Positions 6,782-14,694 of a DNA stretch of 16,333 nt are shown piece after piece; within the stretch, counting starts at the first letter, position 1; each line of letters starts with the position of its first letter. The stretch is from positions 1-16,333 of the forward strand of contig JACQHS010000073.1 in assembly GCA_016198915.1 (NCBI GenBank), given 5' to 3'. The stretch comes from Candidatus Omnitrophota bacterium (GTDB lineage Bacteria > Omnitrophota > Gorgyraeia > Aquiviventales > Aquiviventaceae). Both the position numbers and the translations under genes were made by a program. Under the pieces are notes generated by a model that had not been told where the DNA came from, made no database searches, and saw nothing but the letters and a program-made list of their open reading frames with translations.

Positions 6782-9270
6782 GCTACCCGTTTCGCGAGAT
6801 TGAGCCAAAATGGCAGCGCGTGTGGGAGGAGCAGCAGCTGTTCCGCGCGGTGGACGGCGACGCCACGCGGAGAAAGCTCTACCTCCTTGACATGTTCCCA
6901 TACCCGTCCGGGGCCGGGCTCCACGTCGGCCACCCGGAGGGCTACACGGCGACGGATATCGTGGCGCGCTTTAAGCGGATGCAGGGCTATAACGTCCTGC
7001 ATCCGATGGGCTGGGACGCGTTCGGGCTGCCGGCCGAGCAGTACGCGCTCGAGACCGGCACCCATCCGGCGGTGACGACGAGGAAGAACATCGAGACGTT
7101 CCGGCGGCAAATCAAGCGGCTGGGCTTTTCCTACGACTGGGACCGGGAGATCGACACGACCGACCCGGCCTACGTGAAATGGACCCAGTGGATTTTCCTG
7201 AAACTGTACGAGCGCGGCCTCGCCTACGTGGCCGAGGCCCCGGTCTGGTGGTGTCCGGAGTGCGCGACGGTGCTCGCAAACGAGGAAGTCGTTGAGGGCA
7301 AGTGCGAACGCAAAGGCCATCCCGTGGAGCGCAAGCCGATGCGGCAGTGGATGCTCAAGATCACCGCGTACGCCGACCGTCTCCTTAGCGAGCTGGACGG
7401 TTTGGACTGGCCGGAGCACATCAAGGAGCAGCAGCGCTACTGGATCGGCAAGAGCGAGGGCGCCAACGTCTGGTTCGAGCTGCAGACCGCAGCCGGGTCG
7501 GTGCCTGACACGGTGATCGATCACGCGCGGGTCCGGCGCCGCGACGGGTCGGTGGAATTCAAAATCTACACGACGCGCCCGGATACGCTCTTTGGCGCCA
7601 CCTACGTGGTGCTCTCGCCGGAACATCCGCTCGTGCCGCACATCACGACGGACAACCGGCGGGCGGTCGTGGAGCAGTATCGAGGCGACTCGGCCCGCAA
7701 AAGCGAGCTGGAACGCGCCGCGTTGACCAAGGAAAAGACCGGGGTCTTCACCGGTGCCTACGCCATGAATCCCGTCAACAGCGGGAAGATTCCGATCTGG
7801 ATCGCGGACTACGTCCTGGCCAGCTATGGCACCGGCGCGATCATGGCGGTGCCGGCGCATGACCAGCGGGATTTGGAGTTTGCGCTCACCTTCGGGCTCG
7901 ACGTGCGCATTGTCATCCTGCCGGAGGACCGTCCGCTGGAACTTGCCGGCTTGACCGAGGCGTATACCGAACCGGGCCGGATGCACGATTCCGGGCCGTT
8001 CACCGGCCTGCTGAGCGAGGAAGCTAAGGGCAAGATCACCGAGTGGCTGACAAGCCGCGGGGCGGGGCAGGCGGCAGTGAACTACAAGCTGCGCGACTGG
8101 CTCTTTTCACGGCAGCGCTACTGGGGCGAGCCAATTCCGATCGTCCATTGCGCTCGGTGCGGCACCGTGCCGCTGCCTGAGTCGGCGCTGCCGCTCACAT
8201 TACCCGAGATGAAAGATTTTAAACCGACCGGAAGCGCGGAGCCTCCATTGGCCAAGGCCAAGGAGTGGGTGAAGACCACATGTCCGAAGTGCCGGGGTGC
8301 TGCGGAGCGCGAGACGAACACCATGCCGCAGTGGGCTGGCTCATGCTGGTATTATCTGCGCTACCTGGATCCAACGAACGACCGGCAGGCGTGGGATCCG
8401 GCGAAAGAACGCTACTGGATGCCGGTGGATCTCTACGTCGGCGGAGCGGAGCACGCGGTCCTGCATTTGCTGTACGCGCGGTTTTGGCAGAAGGTCCTCT
8501 ATGACCTGAAGCTCGTTTCCACGCCGGAGCCGTTTCAGAAGCTCGTCAATCAGGGGCTGATCCTTGGCGAAGACAGCGAAAAGATGTCGAAGTCGCGCGG
8601 CAACGTCGTCAACCCAGACGATGTGATCAACGCACACGGCGTGGACGCCTTCCGGCTCTATGAAATGTTCATGGGGCCGCTCGAAGCGGTCAAGCCCTGG
8701 AGCACGCGGAGCATCGAGGGGGTGGCGCGGTTTCTGGACCGGGCGTGGCGCCTCGTGGTTCGCGAGGGCGGTTCGCTCAATCCCGCCATCCAAGCCTCTG
8801 GGCCGTCCGGGGAGATCAACGTCCTGCTCCACCAGACGATTCAGGAAGTGACCGATGATTTTGAGCAGCTGCGGTTCAACACCGCGATTTCACATCTCAT
8901 GGTGTTGACCAACCGGTTGAGTGATGAGCCGACGGTGTCCAAGACGGCCGTGGAGCAGCTGGTCCTGCTGCTCTCACCGATGGCGCCGCACGTCGCCGAG
9001 GAGCTCTGGCAGCGGTTAGGACACACCAAGAGCCTGGTCTTCGAACGATGGCCGGTTCACGACCCGAAAATACTGGAGCGGTCGGAACTCCTGATGGTTG
9101 TCCAGGTGAACGGGAAAGTCCGCGCGCGCATCACCGTGCCGTCAGCCGTCAGTGACGCCGCGCTGAAACAGACGGTGCTGGCCGATGAGCGCATTAGGAA
9201 GTTTCTTGACGGTCAGACCGTCAAGCAGTTCATCGTCGTGCCAAAGCGCTTGGTGAATATTGTCATCTAA
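6778..9270 (+). CDS. leuS: Leucyl-tRNA synthetase
   Basis: This class I aminoacyl-tRNA synthetase has 830 residues, within the normal bacterial range, and charges tRNA-Leu in the cytoplasm. The adenylate-site HIGH motif appears as HVGH (49-52) after FPYPSGAGL. The KMSKS loop is at 602-606 in SEKMSKSRGN. A first zinc-type region contains CPEC around residue 159. The CP1 editing domain (about 220-420) includes TTRPDTLFGATYVVLSPEHP and GTGAIMAVPAHDQRD, whose threonine-rich and aspartate elements are those of the editing site. The Leu-specific segment with CARC and CPKC follows at about 460-510, then AGSCWYYLRYLDP. The anticodon-binding helical domain and the small C-terminal VQVNGKVRARI domain complete the enzyme. 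The start overlaps the PilZ stop by four bases. Nothing is missing. Confidence 0.99.
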   Translation: MSYPFREIEPKWQRVWEEQQLFRAVDGDATRRKLYLLDMFPYPSGAGLHVGHPEGYTATDIVARFKRMQGYNVLHPMGWDAFGLPAEQYALETGTHPAVTTRKNIETFRRQIKRLGFSYDWDREIDTTDPAYVKWTQWIFLKLYERGLAYVAEAPVWWCPECATVLANEEVVEGKCERKGHPVERKPMRQWMLKITAYADRLLSELDGLDWPEHIKEQQRYWIGKSEGANVWFELQTAAGSVPDTVIDHARVRRRDGSVEFKIYTTRPDTLFGATYVVLSPEHPLVPHITTDNRRAVVEQYRGDSARKSELERAALTKEKTGVFTGAYAMNPVNSGKIPIWIADYVLASYGTGAIMAVPAHDQRDLEFALTFGLDVRIVILPEDRPLELAGLTEAYTEPGRMHDSGPFTGLLSEEAKGKITEWLTSRGAGQAAVNYKLRDWLFSRQRYWGEPIPIVHCARCGTVPLPESALPLTLPEMKDFKPTGSAEPPLAKAKEWVKTTCPKCRGAAERETNTMPQWAGSCWYYLRYLDPTNDRQAWDPAKERYWMPVDLYVGGAEHAVLHLLYARFWQKVLYDLKLVSTPEPFQKLVNQGLILGEDSEKMSKSRGNVVNPDDVINAHGVDAFRLYEMFMGPLEAVKPWSTRSIEGVARFLDRAWRLVVREGGSLNPAIQASGPSGEINVLLHQTIQEVTDDFEQLRFNTAISHLMVLTNRLSDEPTVSKTAVEQLVLLLSPMAPHVAEELWQRLGHTKSLVFERWPVHDPKILERSELLMVVQVNGKVRARITVPSAVSDAALKQTVLADERIRKFLDGQTVKQFIVVPKRLVNIVI

Positions 9271-9271
9271 C

Positions 9272-9625
9272 ATGTGGCTGACTGAGAAAGAACGGATGAC
9301 CGCGTCGATCTTGGGAGCGGTGTCGCTGGCGGCGCTGGGGACCATCCTCTGGCGGCAGCAGAGGCCGCCGCTCGTGATCGAGCCGGCGTTGGAACAGACC
9401 GCACAATGGGATGCGGCACTCGTCGCGGCTCGGCAGGTTGACGTGAATACGGCCAGTGTCGCAGAATTGGAGCGGCTGCCCGGGGTGGGACCGACGCTCG
9501 CGCGGCGGATCGTCGATGACCGGACGGTTCACGGCCCGTTCCAGCGGCCGGAAGAGCTGCAGCGGGTGAAGGGCATCGGGCCGCAGACGTACGCTGGGTT
9601 GAAGGACCACGTGACGGTGCCGTGA
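9272..9625 (+). CDS. comEA: ComEA-like helix-hairpin-helix protein (DNA uptake)
   Basis: The protein has 117 residues. One N-terminal membrane helix (about 11-27) is followed by a short linker and the ComEA domain (about 55-115). The domain opens with DVNTASVAELERLPGVGPT and has two helix-hairpin-helix motifs, LPGVGPTLARRI (69-80) and VKGIGPQTYAGL (99-110). ComEA binds double-stranded DNA on the periplasmic or outer face of the inner membrane and passes it to the ComEC channel. The ATG lies one base after the leuS stop; a frame extension to 9260 would overlap leuS. ComEC is encoded 2.7 kb downstream on the same strand, which supports the competence assignment. Other small HhH proteins of the family may act in different DNA roles, so the name rests on the domain plus context. 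Confidence 0.9.
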   Translation: MWLTEKERMTASILGAVSLAALGTILWRQQRPPLVIEPALEQTAQWDAALVAARQVDVNTASVAELERLPGVGPTLARRIVDDRTVHGPFQRPEELQRVKGIGPQTYAGLKDHVTVP

Positions 9626-9626
9626 G

Positions 9627-9779
9627 ATGGGCAACCTCGGCCTTTCGGAACTGCTCGTGATCTTCATTGTCGCGCTGCTCGTCATCGGGCCGCGCCGCCT
9701 GCCGGAAGTCGCGCGCGCTATCGGTGAGGCGGTCAAGTCGTTTCAGGACGCGATAAAGGGAACGTCGAAGAGAGAGTAA
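9627..9779 (+). CDS. Small TatA/TatB/TatE-type twin-arginine translocase subunit
   Basis: Only 50 residues long, this gene was found by reading the gap between comEA and the helicase gene. It has a single membrane helix (about 6-20) reading SELLVIFIVALLVIGP, then the hinge GPRRLPEVARA and an amphipathic helix (about 26-44) AIGEAVKSFQDAIKG. This is the standard TatA/B/E layout; subunits of this kind form the pore of the Tat pathway for folded proteins. Glu8 in the membrane helix is the polar residue typical of TatB, whereas the length and the missing C-terminal tail are TatA-like, so a bifunctional TatA is likely. No TatC is in this window. The ATG at 9627 starts one base after the comEA stop codon, so the genes are likely co-transcribed. 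Confidence 0.9.
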   Translation: MGNLGLSELLVIFIVALLVIGPRRLPEVARAIGEAVKSFQDAIKGTSKRE

Positions 9780-9786
9780 TCCTGCC

Positions 9787-11781
9787 ATGACCCGCACCTT
9801 CACGCTCCACACGTCCAGCCGCACGCCGTTGTCCCTCGATCTTGAGCGCGACCTCAACGAGGCTCAGCGCGCCGCGGTCACCTGCGGCGACGGGCCGAAG
9901 CTCGTCATCGCGGGGGCCGGGTCGGGCAAGACCCGGACCATCACCTACCGTGTTGCCTACCTCATGACCCGCGGCGTGCTCCCCTCGCAGATTCTGCTGG
10001 CGACGTTTACCAATAAAGCCGCGCGAGAGATGCTTGGCCGTGTTGACGCGCTCACCGGCACCAATGCCGCCAAGGTCTGGGGCGGCACGTTCCATGCCAT
10101 CGGCAACCGGATCCTGCGCAGCCACGGCCGGATCGTGGGCTTAGCACCCAACTACACCATCTTGGATGAGGAGGACGGCCGGGACCTGCTCAAGGTGTGC
10201 GTCACCGATGCGAAAGTGCAGGTGGAGGAAAAACGGTTTCCGGCACCCGCCATCATCCAGGACCTCATCAGCTTTTCCTTCAACACGCAGCGGCCGATCG
10301 CGGCGGCGGTGGAGGAGCGCACCCCGCATTTCAGCGATTGGACGCCGCAGCTGCAACAGGTCGCGGTACGGTACGACGCGAAAAAGCGCGCGGCCAACGC
10401 CGTGGACTACGACGACCTCCTGCGTTTTTGGCTCGCGCTCTTGGAGGAGCATCGCGAGTTTGCCGCGCGCCTCGGCGGGCAATTCCGCTCGATCCTGGTG
10501 GATGAGTACCAGGATACCAACACCATCCAAGCGCGGATTGTGGAGCGGCTGGCCGAGCACAACGGCCGCAACCTCATGGTGGTGGGCGACGACGCCCAGA
10601 GCATCTACGCCTTCCGCGGGTCCAACTACGACAACATCCTCCAGTTTCCCGAACGCAACCCCGGCACGGAGGTCTTCAAGCTCGAGGCGAATTACCGCTC
10701 CACGCCGGAGATTCTGGACTTCACGAATGCGAGCATTGCCCATAACCAGCGCCAGCACCGCAAGATGCTCATCGCCCAGCGAAGCCGCGGCGCTCTGCCG
10801 GTCGTCCTGCCGGTCAACGACGTCTATCAAGAGGCCGCGTTCGTCGCGGAGCGGATCCTCCAACTGCGCGACGAGGGCATCGGGCTGGAAGACGTGGCGG
10901 TGCTCTACCGCGCCCACGCCCACTCCTCCATCCTGCAGGCGGAGCTCATCAAACGCAACATCCCCTACGAGGTGCGCTCCGGCGTGCGCTTCTTTGAGCA
11001 GGCCCACATCAAGGATGTCGTGGCCTACTTGAAGGTGCTGGATAATCCCCGCGACGAGATCGCCTGGCGGCGGCTCTGGCTCATGCTGCCCCGCGTCGGC
11101 AACGTGACCGCCGCGCGGCTGTGGGAGGCCATCGCCCACGCCAAGGATCCGCTGGAAGAGACGCTCAGCGCCTCGGTCTGCGCCATGCTGCCGCCGGCCG
11201 CGCAGCCTCACGTCAAACGGTTTCAGAAGGACCTGCGCGCGCTGCGCGCCGCGCGTGAAGACCAGCATCCGATGAAGATCATTCATGCCGTCCTGGAGAC
11301 GGCCTATCCGGAGTATCTGCGGGCCAAGTACGAAGCGTCTCAAGCGCGCCTGGATGATATTCGGCAGCTGGCGGTGTTCGCCCGGTCGTACCGAACGCTG
11401 CGCAGCCTCCTCTCCGAGCTGGTGCTGCTCGGCGAGCTGTATGGACAGGAGATGGCCGCAGGCGCGTCGCCTGACACCGAGCGGTTGGTGCTGAGCTCCG
11501 TCCATCAGGCGAAAGGGCTGGAATGGCGGGTCGTGTTCGTCCTTCGGATGTGCGAGGGTGACTTCCCGTCGGAGATCGCGCTGCGCGAGCCGGGCGGGGA
11601 AGAGGAGGAGCGGCGCATCTTCTATGTCGCGACGACGCGGGCCAAGGACGAACTCTACATCACCCACCCGTTGATCGACATGGGGCTGCGGGGGGACAGC
11701 CAACTGCTCCTTGCGCCATCCCGCTTTCTGCGGGAAATCCGCTTTACGCTCTACGAACAGGCCCAGGTGGAGGAACCATAG
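9787..11781 (+). CDS. UvrD/PcrA/Rep-family superfamily 1 DNA helicase
   Basis: This ATP-dependent 3'-5' DNA helicase has 664 residues. The motifs are in order: Q motif LNEAQRAAV (23-31), Walker A AGAGSGKT (42-49), Ia TFTNKAAREM, II VDEYQDTN (238-245), III VGDDAQSIYAFRGSN, IV LEANYRSTPEIL, V VHQAKGLEWRVVFV (about 571-584) and VI ERRIFYVATTRAKDELYI. All catalytic positions look intact. The family unwinds DNA in excision repair, replication restart and removal of recombination intermediates. The protein is short at its C-terminus: it ends soon after motif VI and lacks the C-terminal tail that UvrD and PcrA use to bind RNA polymerase. It could equally be a Rep-type helicase. AGAGAG lies about ten bases before the ATG. 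It sits between tatA and a PilZ gene in a tight run. Confidence 0.95.
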   Translation: MTRTFTLHTSSRTPLSLDLERDLNEAQRAAVTCGDGPKLVIAGAGSGKTRTITYRVAYLMTRGVLPSQILLATFTNKAAREMLGRVDALTGTNAAKVWGGTFHAIGNRILRSHGRIVGLAPNYTILDEEDGRDLLKVCVTDAKVQVEEKRFPAPAIIQDLISFSFNTQRPIAAAVEERTPHFSDWTPQLQQVAVRYDAKKRAANAVDYDDLLRFWLALLEEHREFAARLGGQFRSILVDEYQDTNTIQARIVERLAEHNGRNLMVVGDDAQSIYAFRGSNYDNILQFPERNPGTEVFKLEANYRSTPEILDFTNASIAHNQRQHRKMLIAQRSRGALPVVLPVNDVYQEAAFVAERILQLRDEGIGLEDVAVLYRAHAHSSILQAELIKRNIPYEVRSGVRFFEQAHIKDVVAYLKVLDNPRDEIAWRRLWLMLPRVGNVTAARLWEAIAHAKDPLEETLSASVCAMLPPAAQPHVKRFQKDLRALRAAREDQHPMKIIHAVLETAYPEYLRAKYEASQARLDDIRQLAVFARSYRTLRSLLSELVLLGELYGQEMAAGASPDTERLVLSSVHQAKGLEWRVVFVLRMCEGDFPSEIALREPGGEEEERRIFYVATTRAKDELYITHPLIDMGLRGDSQLLLAPSRFLREIRFTLYEQAQVEEP

Positions 11782-11802
11782 TCAATCCGTGAGGGGGTAC
11801 AG

Positions 11803-12171
11803 ATGGAAGAACGCCGTCGTTTTGTTCGGTTGGATACGCGGTTGGAGGTGACGTACACCGTCCTGCCGACTACCAAAACCCAGCAGGCCGTGACCAAAGG
11901 CATCGGAGGAGGCGGCATCTGCTTCTTTGCGGATGCTGAGCTCAAGCCCGGGGAGCGGCTGCAGGTGGCGATGAAGCTGCCGGGCCGGGAGCAGCCGGTG
12001 AACGGCACTGCGGAAGTCGTCTGGTGCGAGCCGTACGAAGTGATCGGCAAAGCCGGACGCCAGCGGTCGATTGAAATCGGCGTACGGTTTTTGGAAATTG
12101 CGCCGCAGGACCAGGAAGCGGTGATGCAGCACGTGATTTTGAGCCTCAAGCCGAGGACGACAGTGTCTTGA
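11803..12171 (+). CDS. PilZ-domain protein 2, ligand signature degenerate
   Basis: This 122-residue single PilZ domain has clear layout similarity to PilZ protein 1, 4.9 kb upstream: MEERRRFVRLDTRLEVTYTV, then TKGIGGGGICFF, GERLQVAMKLPGR, NGTAEVVWCE and IEIGVRFLEIAPQDQEAVMQH. RxxxR is kept as Arg5 and Arg9. The second ligand motif, DxSxxG in protein 1, is here Gly33-Ile-Gly35-Gly-Gly-Gly38, so the acidic and serine positions are both glycine. Such loss usually weakens or abolishes cyclic di-GMP binding; this follows from knowledge of the family and is not demonstrated here. A GAGGGGG-type site lies just before the ATG. It is the last gene before a perfect inverted repeat and a terminator. The protein may be a ligand-independent adaptor. 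Confidence 0.9.
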   Translation: MEERRRFVRLDTRLEVTYTVLPTTKTQQAVTKGIGGGGICFFADAELKPGERLQVAMKLPGREQPVNGTAEVVWCEPYEVIGKAGRQRSIEIGVRFLEIAPQDQEAVMQHVILSLKPRTTVS

Positions 12172-12174
12172 CGC

Positions 12175-12231
12175 CCGGGACATTTCTCTTTTTGCTATCG
12201 GATCGTTGAAGCAAAAAGAGAAATGTCCCGG
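12175..12231. repeat. 21-bp perfect inverted repeat with a 15-base loop, REP-like
   Basis: The left arm (12175-12195, beginning CCGGGACATTTC, ending TTTTTGC) is the exact reverse complement of the right arm (12211-12231). The loop, 12196-12210, reads TATCGGATCG then TTGAA. It lies between the second PilZ gene and the terminator, and contains no ORF. Perfect palindromes of the form GGGACA-pyrimidine run-TTTTTGC are, from memory, typical of REP-like elements associated with RAYT transposases in some bacterial lineages. No U-tract follows the right arm, so it does not look like an intrinsic terminator on its own. It may be a mobile repeat or a 3' stabiliser. Confidence 0.85.
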
Positions 12232-12244
12232 TTGAGGAAAACCT

Positions 12245-12282
12245 AAAACGCAGGAGAGAGACGCTCTCCCCTGCGTTTTTTT
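12245..12282 (+). terminator. Intrinsic terminator after PilZ gene 2
   Basis: An inverted repeat with arms 12247-12260 and 12264-12277 (AACGCAGGAGAGAG against its near-complement, one mismatch, three-base loop) is followed by seven T at 12276-12282. This is a textbook Rho-independent terminator for the plus-strand block. It ends only six bases before the comEC start. Confidence 0.85.
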
Positions 12283-12288
12283 ATTGTC

Positions 12289-14694
12289 ATGAACGCACCA
12301 TTAGTTCCCATCACGATCGCCTTCCTTGCGGGCATTCTGTGTGGGGCCCAGGGGTGGAACGCCACTCTGCCCCTCACCGCGGGCGCGCTCGGCAGCGCCA
12401 TGGCTCTGAGGCGGACCGTAGCACCGCGTCCGGCGTTGCTCGCGATGCTGCTGCTATGGGCGGCGCTCGGATGGCTGCGCATGTCCGTGTGGGTGTCGCA
12501 TCCGTTCACCCAGCTGGAGCGCCGGTTGTCCGATGCGCCGAAGCCGGTGCGGCTCCATGGCATCGTGCGCGATGATCCTGTGGAGCCCTTCGCCCCGTCC
12601 GATGCGGCGTTTCGCCAGACCTGCGTGCTGGAGCTGTTGCACGCCGACGACGGCGCCGGATGGGAACCGGTCACCGGCCGGCTACACGCGATGTTCCAGT
12701 TTCCGAAGGTGCCGGTGGCGTACGGCGATGAAGTCCTCATCGAAGGGCAATGGTCCCGCGTCCCCATGCCCGGAAACCCCGGACAGTACGATTGGCACGC
12801 GGCGCTGTGGCGCCAGCGCATCTTCGGACTGTTCCGCTTGGGCCCGGCCGACGGCCTGGTCGTGCTGCGAAGCGGGCAGGGCAGCTCCGTGCTCGCGGCG
12901 GTCTTTCGCCTTCGAGCCCGATGGGAGAGGCTCCTCCAGCAGACCTTCAACGAGCGCGATGCGGGGCTGCTGCGGTCGTTGCTGCTCGGCCAGCGGGTGG
13001 CGCTGGACCAGGAGCTCAAGGACGCCTTCGTGGAGACCGGCACGATCCATTTGCTGGTCATCAGCGGCTTCAATGTCGGGTTGGTTGCCGGCGTCCTTGA
13101 GCTGTTCTTTCGTCTGCTCGCGCTGCCGTGGCGCCTGCGATTGCTGCTCCTCGCGCTGGCCCTCGGCGGCTACTGCCTCCTGACGGGTGTCGCACCTCCG
13201 GTCGCGCGCGCCACCCTGATGGCCTGGGTGGTGCTGGGGGCTTTGGCGATGGACCGCGTCATCTCATGGCCCAATACGTTGGCCGCCGCCGCCCTGCTCA
13301 TCCTGGCCGTCCACCCCGCGCAGCTATTTGATCCCGGATTCCAGCTCTCCTTCGGCGCGGTGATGAGCCTTATGGCGTTTACTGGACGATGGCAATCACG
13401 GCTTGAGCCGTGCCTTCAGTGGCTACATCCGGGATGGGTGCGACGTTACATCACCCTCAGTCTGAGTGCGACCGGTGCCGTGTGGGTGGGGCTTGCCCCG
13501 GTACTCGCCTGGTACTTCCATCTGGTCTCACCGGTGTCCATGCTGGCGAACCTGCTGCTCGCACCGCTCATGAGCGCGCTGATCAGCGGAGGGACTGCCA
13601 GTCTGCTGGCTGCGTCGGCGGCTGAGCCGGTCATCCGCTGGGCGAGCGGTCCGCTCACATGGTTGTTGCAGGCGACTCTGCAATGCGTGTCATGGTGCCA
13701 TGCGCTTCCCGGAGGGTTTTGGTTCGTTGGGCATCCCTCCTCGTTCCTGCTCATGGGCTACTACCTGTTGCTGGGCGTCTCCGTGCTCCGCACGCGGCTT
13801 CGTTGGAGCCCCGCCCGCATCCTGCTCTGCTGGGCGGCGGCCTTGACCGTGTGGCTCTGGAGCCTGGTGGCGCGCAGCGCCCGGGAGTCGCGGTGGCTCC
13901 GCGTCGATGTGCTCGACGTCGGGCACGGCGACAGCATCGTGGTGCGTACCCCGCGGGGTCAGGCGTTCCTCGTGGATGCCGGGACGACGGACGCCGGCTG
14001 GTTTCGCGTCCTCCCGTTCCTGCGCTCTGAAGGGTTGAGTGCCCTCGATGCGGTGGTCGTGACCCATACGGACGCCGACCATCTAGGCGGCGCGATTCCG
14101 CTCCTTCAGGAGATCGCTGTCGGGCGGCTCTTGACGAACGGGGTGCAAGATGACACGATGTCGGCGCGAGAACTCCGGCGCTTCGCCGCGTCGCGAGGGA
14201 TTCCTGAGGTCGTGCTGGTCTCGGGGATGCGGCTCTCGGGAGCGACGGGTGTTGCGATCGAGGTGCTCCATCCGCCGCCCGGGCTGGTGCCTGGTGCGGC
14301 GCCGGAGTCCAATGACAATTCCCTCGTGCTGAAGATGACGAAGGGAGCCGTCAGCATTTTACTCTGCGGAGATATTGAGGAAGAGGGTCTGCCGTGGCTG
14401 CTGGACACGGGCCGTCCGCTGAGCGCGACCGTGTTGAAGGTGCCGCACCATGGCAGCCGCCTGGGAACTGCGGGTGAACGGTTCTTTGACGCGGTGCAGC
14501 CCAAGATCGCGATCCTGAGCGTGGGACGCCTCCACCATCTTCCCGCGGTCGAGACGCTCCAAGCGCTGCAACGGACCGGCGCGCGCATCTATTCGACCCG
14601 CGAGGACGGCGCGATCCATCTGCGCACCGACGGCCGCCGCCTCGAAGTTCGTACCTTCAAACATCCAAGACGGGAGACGAATTTTGGATTTTAG
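12289..14694 (+). CDS. comEC: ComEC/Rec2-family DNA-uptake channel protein
   Basis: The protein has 801 residues. It is the inner-membrane channel that carries one strand of incoming DNA in natural transformation. The N-terminal part has hydrophobic segments at about 6-20 and 46-60 and an OB-like soluble region (85-200). The competence domain follows with GLLRSLLLGQRVALDQELKDAF (227-247) and HLLVISGFNVGLVAG (254-268), then several membrane segments to about 528. The C-terminal metallo-beta-lactamase-like domain has LDVGHGDSIVVRTP (542-555), THTDADHLGG (592-601), SNDNSLVL (674-681), LLCGDIEEEG and VPHHGSRLGT (718-727), with the metal-binding residues present. The start follows a terminator by six bases and has no visible Shine-Dalgarno. 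The stop and last residues (NFGF) lie in an AT-rich repeat. ComEA is encoded 2.7 kb upstream. Confidence 0.97.
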   Translation: MNAPLVPITIAFLAGILCGAQGWNATLPLTAGALGSAMALRRTVAPRPALLAMLLLWAALGWLRMSVWVSHPFTQLERRLSDAPKPVRLHGIVRDDPVEPFAPSDAAFRQTCVLELLHADDGAGWEPVTGRLHAMFQFPKVPVAYGDEVLIEGQWSRVPMPGNPGQYDWHAALWRQRIFGLFRLGPADGLVVLRSGQGSSVLAAVFRLRARWERLLQQTFNERDAGLLRSLLLGQRVALDQELKDAFVETGTIHLLVISGFNVGLVAGVLELFFRLLALPWRLRLLLLALALGGYCLLTGVAPPVARATLMAWVVLGALAMDRVISWPNTLAAAALLILAVHPAQLFDPGFQLSFGAVMSLMAFTGRWQSRLEPCLQWLHPGWVRRYITLSLSATGAVWVGLAPVLAWYFHLVSPVSMLANLLLAPLMSALISGGTASLLAASAAEPVIRWASGPLTWLLQATLQCVSWCHALPGGFWFVGHPSSFLLMGYYLLLGVSVLRTRLRWSPARILLCWAAALTVWLWSLVARSARESRWLRVDVLDVGHGDSIVVRTPRGQAFLVDAGTTDAGWFRVLPFLRSEGLSALDAVVVTHTDADHLGGAIPLLQEIAVGRLLTNGVQDDTMSARELRRFAASRGIPEVVLVSGMRLSGATGVAIEVLHPPPGLVPGAAPESNDNSLVLKMTKGAVSILLCGDIEEEGLPWLLDTGRPLSATVLKVPHHGSRLGTAGERFFDAVQPKIAILSVGRLHHLPAVETLQALQRTGARIYSTREDGAIHLRTDGRRLEVRTFKHPRRETNFGF

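Noticed and set aside
6673..7986. 437-codon minus-strand frame
   Set aside because: It lies opposite leuS, has no recognisable motif, and leuS is complete and conserved.
10141..11703. 520-codon minus-strand frame
   Set aside because: It is antisense to the helicase gene, whose motifs are all intact; high GC makes such shadows common.
12175..12231. The 21-bp inverted repeat as a terminator
   Set aside because: No T-run follows the right arm on the plus strand; the real terminator with a T-run is just downstream at 12245-12282.
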